From positions 310,001-374,000 of the forward strand of contig JAFKAC010000030.1 of the NCBI GenBank assembly GCA_025766275.1: a DNA stretch of 64,000 nt, given 5' to 3'. A program made the translations under genes and the position numbers. Under the pieces are notes generated by a model. It was not told the origin of the DNA. It was given only the letters and a program-made list of their open reading frames with translations, and ran no database searches. Shown here in pieces: positions 55,216-64,000 of this stretch (position 1 is the stretch's first letter; the number at the start of each line of letters is the position of its first letter). The stretch is from Lactarius indigo. Its lineage: Eukaryota > Basidiomycota > Agaricomycetes > Russulales > Russulaceae.

Positions 55216-55504
55216 TTGTCGTGGGGCGTCAAGTATTAATGGATGAGAAATCGGGGATAGGAGGCGTCATGGCGAGGCAGTACTTGACTGTGGACTCTGC
55301 GGACTACGGTCGAAGATGTAATGATAGGTAAGATGTTACTTTTTCGTTTCTGGAGGATCGATTGGTTTAATAGATAGGCATAAGTTATGAAAGGCCGAAG
55401 ATTCCTTCGATCTCTGTTGCAAGATGGTAGTGAGACGAAAGCGTCAGGCGAAAAATATGGCACGCACTGGGATCGTTGCCATCGCATAGCCCCTCGACAT
55501 TCCC
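55216..55504. other. Flank between families L and N
   Basis: Non-coding; related sequence joins the L and N remnants at 63.3-63.55 kb. Confidence 0.35.
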
Positions 55505-55790
55505 AAATATGACAGAGAAAACCTGACTTTACTACACAACATCATCATATAGAAGAGTGTGACTCTCTTCGACCGCGAGCTCCCGTCGAACACAACTGAA
55601 AATAGGGTGCACGTTCCGATTCTGGTCTACCTGGCGAGATGTACCCTGCGAGCCCAGCGCCTGAATCAGTAGATGCAGAACACAATTGGCAGACACGTAC
55701 GTGATCATCGGAGGGATGTTCTGCAGACAATGTATCGGTGTCTGTTTTTAACGCTTCCTGTTGCAGGCGACACCGGCATACGTTGAGTGA
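55505..55790 (+). pseudogene. Family N remnant, copy 1
   Basis: Forward PKYDREN, then VTLFDRELPSNTTE and VHVPILVYLARCTLRAQRLN. The same start and VHVLILVCLTSCTLQ occur at 63.56 kb. Interrupted by stops. Family not recognised. Confidence 0.4.
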
Positions 55791-56248
55791 AATGCAGTAG
55801 AGTGTTGGGTCTCAAAGCACATTCAAATTTGGCAGTAAACCAAGTTACTTAGAATATACCCCGACGTAGGTCATGGTTTGGGCTGAGCAGTCGAAAGGGT
55901 AATCAGGGCGGATACTTGGGGGGAGTGTAGCGCCACCTAGCGATGACAAGAATATCAACTTGTGCAAACAACGCCCAATCCGGACAACACCTTGACAATC
56001 GTGGGATTCGAGATGCGAACGTGGTCGCCTAGGCGCTCGTACCAAGCTACCCACCCTTAATACCGATCGTCCGTCTATTCTACGTCTCCTGCACTCCTCA
56101 GAAATGGCGCACAGGAAAATCATATCGAATTAGTGAGTAGATCACTTTGACCCGTAACTTTCCTGATAATCGCCCTCAATCCCAGCTCGGGTTCCACAGC
56201 GTCTCGACCCTCTGGAGTAAGGTGAGTCAATCCCTTCCGTTATGTGCG
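55791..56248. other. Upstream region of the NACHT gene
   Basis: No supported gene. A possible extra 5' exon (ATG at 56104, GTGAGT at about 56130) was seen but is not needed by the gene model. Confidence 0.4.
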
Positions 56249-59200
56249 ATGTTCGGTCAAGGATTGTCTATGGGCAGCACTCAGATCTCCGAGTCTCAAG
56301 GGAATCGATCCCAGCCAATAGGTGTAGGGGTGACCGGTGCGTGCTTAATTCGCAACTCGTTCGACCCATGATATGTATTTAATCTCTGATAGTTATCCAA
56401 GCACGTGACGTTCCCCATATCAAGACTACCTTCGGCAGAAAGAGGGAGTTCTTCGTCACTATAGCCTATGGGGTGACAACAAAGAAGGCCAAGAAGAAAA
56501 CTGAGAAGAGGACGAAAAGCGTTCATATTGATGGACGGACAGCGGTGTGGGACCAGAGGCTTGACGTTTTGTAGGACTTTCTTCTTTTTAGCCCCATTTT
56601 TCGGCTGAAGCTTCCTATCAGTTTCGTGCAACCATCTTCGCATATTATTCTGCGCCTTTATGTGAAGCGGTTGACAAAAAGTGATATGCTTATCGGAACG
56701 CATGAGATGGTGATTCCCGACGAATCCGAGAGCAGTGCGTCTACTCATAAGATTCTCGTTCGTATGACTAAAGAAGCTCACATATAGACATTTCCGTTAC
56801 CCTCGACAACGGTAACGGGCAAGCTGGACATCCGACGCCGCCAGTCACGCTCGACTTAACGATCACCGTGTCAGCGAACGGGACCTCTCCAAGTGACCCT
56901 TCAAATATACCAACCGAAGGAGACGACAATCCCACCGAAGAAGTTCCTAAACCCACCATCGCCCCAGATTCCAGGGGACCTGATCGATCCTCTGCTCCCG
57001 ATCATCTTTTACCTCCACCAGATCGCATTCCCGTTCAGAGTAGCTCTCTTATGCCCGCGGATCAAGGAGAGACGTCTCTTGTTGAGAAGGCTCGGATCGA
57101 TCTCGCTCGCGCTGATGAAGTCGAGAAGTTGATCGACCGATCCAAGACATGGGAAGGGGTCGTCGGGAGGATCAAGTGGGTCGTGGATACTCTGGGCCCA
57201 GTTGCAGAAGTGCGTGTCGTATTCGTTCCGCCTATCCTCAACTGAACCAAATTACGCCATCAGCTTCATCCGATTGCACAGATGGCGCATAAAGTGCTTT
57301 CAGTGATCCCCGAGGTACACCTATTATTTGCAAATTATTTGCGTGTTGTTGGAAAGAAACACTTATTTTATGATTATTTGGATACTAGGAACTCTCAAAA
57401 CAGTATCAACGCGACGACAATGTCCGAACCCTAGTCGAGAGCATGCATGATGCGTTTGACTTCGCAAACCACGAAGACACTTTGAGGTCCATTAAACCCA
57501 AGTCGAAGCAGGCCGACATCCTTAGTCTCATGTTGCGGGATGTCTCTATTTGCAGTGACTTCATCCAGTCGTATATCAACGATTCGCAATTCTGTACGTA
57601 TTCTTCACCTACTTAATTGGCTAATTCCAACGCACAATTTTCAGTGATACGGATGGTGAAGAGTATCGGCCCGGCGGTGGAGTGGAAGAAAAAATTCGAG
57701 CGTTGTCCACTGCCTTCGTCGAGAATCGAAGAGCTTTTTTGGATCAAGCAGCCATCACAACAGAGATCACTGCGTTCCAAATTCTAAACGATGTGGGAAC
57801 CATCTCGGCCAAGCTTGAATGGGTGTCGAGCCAAGTTTCTGATGCTGGTATGTAGTTGTGAACATCCGGGAGTCATCAAACCGATCACCTTCCCAGCGCT
57901 AGATGCAAGTATCCGAGAAATCCCATATGCGACAGGCTCGCGCTTCAAACCAGACAAGGGTTGTCTTTCAGGAACCCGCACGGCCTTTCTCGACTTCATC
58001 GTTGATTGGGTGAACAACCCCGCTTCCGAACGTAGTTTCGTTCTCTTTGGCCAGGCAGGCACGGGAAAGTCGTCCATCGCACACGAGATTGCTCGTCGCT
58101 TCGACGAAATCGGCCGTCTTACTTCGTCCTTTATCTTTGTACGGAAGGAGCAATCCGAGACAAAGGCTTACCATCTCTTCACGAATCTTGCTCGAAATCT
58201 CGCCGACCGCTATCCATTGTTCAAAGGTGCGCTTGGAAGGGCTATAAAGGACAATACCTCGCTCCGACTCGACACACGCGACTATGGCACACTCTTTCAA
58301 CGCCTTATCCGGGAACCTCTCAAGGATCTCCACATCGTCGGTCCGATCCTTGTTGTTATCGACGCCCTGGACGAGAGTGGGAATACAGCTGGGGAAGATG
58401 GGCTACACAGATTCCTCGCAAATCACCTCTCCGAACTGCCGCCGAATTTCCGAATTCTCATCACCTCGCGGCCGGAGGGTGACATCGAGCCTGCGTTCCT
58501 TGAAGCGGAATCAGTCGTCATCAAACACATGAACGATGATGCGCTGGGGGCTACAACGCATTACGATATTCTCGCCTTCCTTCGGAAGAGGCTCGCTTCA
58601 GACGATTTTGAACAGCATGGCGAGGCGCTGGCAAGGAGGGCAGAGGGTTTGTTCCAGTGGGCTGCGGTTGCCTGTGGATACATCCGAGAGCCCAAATCGG
58701 TTGGTAGGAAAAAGGAGCGAATAGACCAGCTCTTAATATGGGGTGCTGATCACCATGGACAAGACCCGCTGAACGAATTATACAAAGGGGTGCTTGAGGC
58801 ACACTTCAAGGACGAAGAGGCACTATTTCGCTCCCTGGTAGGACAGCTCCTCGCCGCTTTTGAACCTCTCTCCATTCGCTCCCTGACCACACTGCAACAA
58901 CACGCCTCCGGAGACGACTGCGCCCCAAATTCGGTTGTTGAAACGCTCAGTCACCTCGGCTCATTGCTGAGTAATGTCACTTCGTCCGACGATACGCTTC
59001 CGATCCTTCCCCTTCATACCTCATTCCGCGATTTTGTGACGAATAAAGAGAAAAGCGGCGATTTTTATGTCGATCTCCGTATCGCCCACCGCCAATTGGC
59101 GCATTCTTGTCTTAGTCTAGCACTCAGTGACCTCAAATTCAACATCTGCGATCTTCAATCGTCATACGTTGCCAATAAAGACGTCGAAGACCTTGAGTCG

Positions 59201-61849
59201 CGGATTGTCAAACACCTGCCACCTTCCCTGTCGTATGCTTGTCGTTTTTGGGCAGATCATTTGGAACGTCTTGATTTTGGAAGCGATCTCTTCGGAAAAC
59301 TTCAACGTTTCCTCGAAGAGAAGTTCCTGTATTGGCTGGAGGTGCTTAGCTTGATAAGTGATGTCGGTCTTGCTTCGCCAGCACTTTTGGGTCTAAGGGT
59401 ATGGTTAACCTCCGGTGAAGGTGTGAGTATAACCGTTAATTCCATGACGCGGGTGAACAACTAATAACTCTGATGGCCGCAGGTTCCTCAAGCAGAGCTA
59501 GAGAGATTGAGGTCGTTAATCACCGATGCCTCTGCATTTGTGCGGCATTTTGGGATGGCGATGGCGACGAGTGCACCCCATGTCTACGTTTCTGCCCTAC
59601 CATTTGCGCCGACGAATTCGCTTGTTTTTATGCGTTATTCCAGTTCATTTCCTCGTACACTGCGGATGGAATGTGGGCGATTGTCTGATTGGCCGTCGTC
59701 GGAGATGGTAATTTCAAATGTTGGAGGTCGGGTCTATTCCGTTTCGCTGTCGCCGGATGGCCAGCGGATTGTCTCAGGCTCGGAAGATGGAACAATCGGT
59801 GTGTGGAACGCCATGACTGGAGACACGGTGGCAGGACCATTTTATGGGCACACAGGACCGGTCTTCTCTGTGAGATTCTCGCCAGATGGCCAGTGGATCG
59901 TTTCAGGCTCGGAAGATGGAACAATTCGTGTGTGGAACGCCACGACGGGAGGCACGGAGGCAGGCCCATTTTATGGGCACATGGGACCGGTCTGGTCTGT
60001 GGGATTTTCGCCAGATGGCCAGCGGGTTATCTCAGGCTCGCACGACCAAACAGTTCGTGTGTGGAACACTACGACGGGGGACGCGATGGCAGGCCCTTTT
60101 TCTGGGCACACGGGGCAGGTCTTGTCTGTGAGATTCTCGCCAGACGGCCAGCTGGTAGTCTCAGGCTCGCAAGATGGAACAATTCGTGTGTGGAAGACCA
60201 CAACGGGAGACATAGTGGCAGGCCCATTTTCTGGGCACACAGGACAGGTCTGGTCTGTGGGATTCTCCCCAGATGGCCAGCGGATCGTCTCGGGCTCGCA
60301 CGATGGAACAATTCGTGTGTGGAACACTATGACAGGAGATATAGTGGCAGGCCCATTTTCTGGGCACACGGGACAGGTCTTGTCTGTTGGATTCTCCCCA
60401 GATGGCAAGCAGATCGTGTCAGGCTCGGATGATCAAACAATTCGTGTTTGGAACGCCACGACGGGAGACACGGAGCTAGGCCCATTTTCTGGGCACACGG
60501 GATGGGTCGAGTCTGTGGGATTCTCGCCGGATGGCCAGCGGATAGTCTCAGGTTCGGACGATCAAACAATTCATGTGTGGAATGCCACGACGGGATACAC
60601 GGAAGCAGGCCCATTTTCTGGGCACACAGGACAGGTCTTGTCTGTGGATTTCTCGCCAGATGGCCAGCGTGTTGTTTCATGCTCTTCCGATGGAACAATC
60701 GGTGTGTGGAACGCCACGACAGGAGACATGGTGGCAGGCCCATTTTCTGGGCATGCGGGAGCGGTCTGGTCTGTGGGATTCTCCCCAGATGGCCAGCGGA
60801 TCGTCTCAGGTTCAGAAGACGGGACAATTTGTGTGTGGAACGCCGCGACGGGAGACATAGTGGCAGGCCCATTTTCTGGGAACACAGGATGGGTCTCCTC
60901 TGTGAGATTCTCGCCAGATGGCCAATGGATCGTCTCAGGGTCAGAAGATGGAACGGTTCATGTATGGAGACCCACAACAGGAGACACGGTGGCAGGCCTA
61001 TTTTCTGGGCACACGGGACCGGTTTTCTCTGTAGGATTCTCGCCAGATAGCCGACGGATCGTCTCGGGCTCTGATGACGGAACAATTCGTGTGTGGAGCG
61101 CCACGACTGGGGACATTCAGTTAGGCCCATTATTTGGGCACACGGATTGGGTTCGGTCTGTAGGATTCTCGCCAGACGGCCAGCGGATCATCTCAGGCTC
61201 ACAAGATGGAACAATTCTTGTATGGAACGCCACGACGGGCGACACGGCGACAGGCCCATTTCTTGGGCACTCGGGACCGGTTTTCTCTGTAGGATTCTCG
61301 CCAGATGGCCGACGAATCGTCTCAGGCTCAGAAGATCGAACAATTCGGGTGTGGAACGCCACAAATGGAGACACAGAGGCAGGCCCTTTTTCTGGGCATA
61401 CAGGTCTGGTCTGGTCTGTAGGATTCTCCCCAGATGGCCAGCGGATCGTCTCGGGTTCGAAGGATGGAACAATTCGCATGTGGAACGCCACCACAGGAAA
61501 TACGGAGGCGCTCCCATTCTCTGGAGAGACAGGCTCGATCAGGTCTGTGGGATCCTCATCAGATGTCCAGCGGATCGTCTCATTAGCAGATAAGTCAATC
61601 CATGTATTGGATACTATGACAAAAATCCTGATAGCTACCACACAGGTCTGCTTTACGGATACGTCTGTGATAAACGACGATGGATGGATTCGTGGTGATA
61701 TGGGCGAACTTTTAATGTGGGTTCCACCGGTGCACAGGACAGGTCTTTATCGGCCGTGTAATATTTGGATCGCTGGCGAACACCAAACCCGCTTAGATCT
61801 TTCTAACTTTGTCCACGGAAGTGGTTGGATGAGTTGTATTGGTTCCTAG
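56249..61849 (+). CDS. C2-NACHT-WD40 STAND protein with one apparent frameshift
   Basis: Nine exons proposed: 56249-56336, 56393-56570, 56622-56734, 56788-57209, 57264-57314, 57389-57593, 57645-57847, 57897-59422 and 59483-61849; all introns are 49-74 nt, GT-AG. Parts: C2-like domain about residues 25-120 (VTVIQARDVPHIK, KREFFVTIAYG, WDQRLDV); a helical linker; NACHT NTPase with Walker A GQAGTGKS near residue 471 and Walker B ILVVIDALDES; then 14 WD40 repeats and a degenerate fifteenth. The family senses a ligand through the WD repeats and oligomerises on nucleotide binding; related fungal genes act in allorecognition and cell death. Exon 7 does not keep phase: two extra bases near 57684 (GAG TG GAA) shift the frame from GPAVE to EEKIRALS. 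Without them the total is 1,716 residues. Either a real null allele or a sequence error. Confidence 0.85.
59721..61600 (+). repeat. Tandem 129-bp WD40-encoding repeats
   Basis: Fourteen 43-codon units of the form SVGFSPDGQRIVSGSxDGTI followed by RVWNATTGD and GPFSGHTG, then a degenerate fifteenth. Units are exactly 129 nt and very similar in DNA sequence, implying recent unit exchange. Fourteen units equal two seven-bladed propellers. Confidence 0.93.
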
Positions 61850-62699
61850 GAGATATAACTGCTATGAAAATTTGTTTTCTTTCCTTCCAGTGTTTGCACC
61901 GGTACGACTTAGGTCACAGCCCACCACTACTATCAAGTTACCTTTGCATCGACACTCTCCGTCTGCTTCCATGTCCTTGTCACCGTGTCACCGTGTCCGT
62001 GTCTGCCTCAATCCTGTTTACTATTTTCTATTCGACCCACTTCGACCCATAACTTGTTGGTTCCAAGAGTGTTACGACCGCCCAGCACCCACCGGAAGAT
62101 GCCCCTCCAGGTTAGGCGTGTTTTCGATTATAAAGCCAAATGTGCACATCAGTCAGTTTAAGATATACTTGTCGAACTTTACAGGGATCATACGCCGTCC
62201 TGGAAAAGGTGTACCCCACACTTCACAACCTGGCACATGCCCCAGTAGTGCTATCACGAATGACGACTCGTAGTTGATACTTATGCACCCTACGATTAGT
62301 CCCATTGTCGCCAAATATGAGGTTAGTTGCACCGAACGAGTAGATATAGCATTTTTCTTGCCTTGCGACAGGGTTCGCACCGCGTAATTACCCCATTACC
62401 GAGCACGTCGATGCGCTCGACGCGGTGCGGGTACTGAAAAGACGGGGATTAAAAAGCTCTTGGCACGGAAACGTCACGTCAACTCTAGAGAAGAGGGAGG
62501 TTTGAATAGGTAACTCCGCCAATGAGACGGCACAGCTACAGAGCATGGAAACACAGATAACCATTCCATAACCCCAATTGTTACAAGATAGCTATTCTAT
62601 AACCCTAATTCTGCGAGATGACCCGATTTCCTCAGAATTTCACCCTCGACTTAATTATGAATCCCGCTCTTGAGTTTTGGGCGTCCAATTATGTTCTCA
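61850..62699. other. Intergenic, nothing recognised
   Basis: Downstream of the NACHT gene. An imperfect inverted repeat (CGCACCGCG ... CGCGGTGCG, about 62378-62430) is the only structure noted. No supported gene. Confidence 0.4.
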
Positions 62700-63310
62700 A
62701 AATTGCAGGGGACAATTGTTATGGAACTAGCTGTAGCCCCTCGCGCACTCCGTCAGCGTCGCCGTGTATTACATCTCCTCTCCCGGGTGCACAGTGAACG
62801 AGGATACATGAAAATTGTATGGGTTTCCGTAGTAGAGCTCCCCAAATACAAATGAAGACGCAGTGAAGAAGAGGGTGACGGTGACGAGAGAAAGGGTAGT
62901 GAGGAAGACTGCATCGAGTGAGCCAGTCAAACTTAAAGTTGGTTGGGTCGGACAGGGTCATGGTGACCGCGTCAAATGCAGCAGGCTATATCTCCTACGA
63001 CGCGGGATCTATCGATCGGGCGGGCGCGAGCTTGCAGCGATAGTCCGTGGTTCTCTATGTGGGGAGTGAGGCGAATCAGCAGGTGAAACGCGTAGAATGA
63101 CGCTGAGGACGTACAGCGGCCCCGCTTAGGAAAAGACGTCTACCAAGCACAATATTGATACACATTCTCGACAGCGTGAGCTCTCACTCCTTTTCCACTT
63201 CTCAGCTTCGACGCAGGAGACCCGCGGCACGTGTAGCACGTGGCTTGTTCCAGCGAGGTCTAGGGGCGAGCGTTGTAAGCCCGGAGACGGAGGGTTGAGG
63301 TTCAGTGGGT
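62700..63310 (-). pseudogene. Family L remnant, copy 5
   Basis: Reverse strand TLSDPTNFKFDWL near 62960, with an upstream block resembling copies 3 and 4. Frames are broken. It is followed by a family N copy, as copy 4 is. Confidence 0.35.
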
Positions 63311-63559
63311 GAGTAATGATACACTAATGAAGGTTAGGGACGAGTCAGAGACGCATATAGAGTACTTGATGGCGGACTCTGTGGCCGTAGATGTGACGAT
63401 AGGCAAGACATCGGTCAGGTGCACTCTTGTCAGACGACAGGTTTTATGCGTGGGTGAATAAGACGTTAAAGAACCCTTCGATCTCTGTTGAAAGACGGTA
63501 GTGAGATGGGAGGGTCAAGGGAGACAAAACTTGGCGTATCCCTCGCCTAACTCCTCGAC

Positions 63560-63985
63560 ATGCCCAAATACAACGACGACCTCTCTTCGCCCCACTGCCC
63601 ACACATCACCACCAGATGGAGGAACCCGACTGTCCTCGACTTCAAATCTATTAGGAACTTGGTGCACGTCCTGATACTGGTCTGCCTAACGAGCTGCACC
63701 CTGCAAGCGGGAGGATCTGTGCCTCGCACTGAATTAGTCTCAAAGAAAGGCCGAGTATCTACTTACCTGGACCCTGAAAGTACCCTCTGCAGATGTAAAC
63801 AACATCAAACCCGCTCGGCTGAAAGAAGACTCATGCTATTGCCGCGGCCATCTCCGTCCCGTTCCGCGGGCAGCCTCAGAGGCCTCATGCGCCAGTGCAT
63901 GCATAAGGCGGCGCACAGCACGTGTCAGACTATGCAGTGGACAAGGAGAATGTGCGTGTGTGTGCAGCGCGAAAATGTGGTTTGA
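63560..63985 (+). CDS. Family N ORF, copy 2
   Basis: Open frame of 141 codons starting MPKYNDDLSSPHCP, with a hydrophobic segment VHVLILVCLTSC at residues about 35-46 shared with the remnant at 55.5 kb, then a basic C-terminal part. Similarity to copy 1 is limited to the first 55 codons; the rest may be an accidental extension. Family not recognised; it may itself be a remnant. Confidence 0.35.
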   Translation: MPKYNDDLSSPHCPHITTRWRNPTVLDFKSIRNLVHVLILVCLTSCTLQAGGSVPRTELVSKKGRVSTYLDPESTLCRCKQHQTRSAERRLMLLPRPSPSRSAGSLRGLMRQCMHKAAHSTCQTMQWTRRMCVCVQRENVV

Positions 63986-64000
63986 GCGCGCAAAGTGAGA

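Noticed and set aside
56296..56781. 161-codon reverse ORF upstream of the NACHT ORF
   Set aside because: It lies opposite the spliced C2-encoding exons of the forward gene, which explain the sequence better.
60327..61130. Long reverse-strand ORFs (up to 267 codons) across the WD40 array, and a 247-codon forward ORF at 59689
   Set aside because: The 129-nt period is a multiple of three, so any frame free of stops in one unit stays open in the next. These are repeat shadows.
62378..62430. Inverted repeat CGCACCGCG as a MITE or terminator
   Set aside because: Only nine bases per arm, no target duplication and no second copy seen.
1..64000. tRNA, rRNA or CRISPR features
   Set aside because: None recognised when reading both strands; CRISPR is not expected in a fungal genome.

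Overview
This window is from a fungal nuclear genome, almost certainly an agaricomycete (mushroom or polypore type basidiomycete). The evidence is short introns of about 47-86 nt with GT-AG ends, several DUF6535 membrane-protein paralogues, a C2-NACHT-WD40 STAND gene, chromodomain Ty3/gypsy elements and a pogo-type DNA transposon. I cannot name the species. I found no rRNA, tRNA or CRISPR.

Layout. 0.1-8.1 kb: two DUF6535 genes (275-3174 +; 5732-8126 -) with remnants of two unrecognised repeat families between them (called M and L here). 8.2-41.5 kb: a transposon nest. A pogo-like element (8199-41471, perfect 24-bp terminal inverted repeats, TA target duplication) was hit by a Ty1/copia element (9126-23640) and by a Ty3/gypsy element (gypsy-2, 24235-39955). 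Copia contains gypsy-1 (10052-17716) in its leader; gypsy-2 contains gypsy-3 (31198-38999, reverse strand) in its third ORF. All four insertions have 5-bp target duplications, so the original reading frames can be traced across every insertion. 41.5-55.8 kb: a DUF6535 cluster with two more long genes (43952-46818 -; 48371-50998 -, one nonsense codon), a decayed copy (51847-53988 +), a fragment at 51.2 kb, and repeated remnants of families L, M, P and N. 56.2-61.8 kb: a nine-exon C2-NACHT-WD40 gene with 14 near-identical 43-residue WD repeats and one apparent frameshift. 61.9-64 kb: more L and N remnants.

The retroelements hold the most unusual biology. All three gypsy elements have an 11-nt primer-binding site that is the exact complement of a sequence about 33-34 nt after the LTR TATA box, which is the arrangement expected for Tf1-type self-priming. 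All three have a Gag frame with no ATG before its conserved N-terminal domain but a GTG in good Kozak context at the same place. All three show a -1 Gag/Pol overlap with a slippery heptamer. Gypsy-1 and gypsy-3 share an overlapping 238-239 codon reading frame inside the long post-chromodomain extension of Pol; it starts and stops at the same alignment positions and, over one segment, is better conserved than the Pol frame above it. Gypsy-2 instead carries the extension as a separate ORF with CCHC zinc knuckles.

The cellular genes look like fast-evolving, duplicating families (DUF6535; NACHT-WD40 genes resembling fungal allorecognition genes). Decay of the gypsy copies is dominated by CpG transitions (8 of 9 LTR differences; all four pol nonsense codons are TGA, three at arginine positions), suggesting the nest has been cytosine-methylated.
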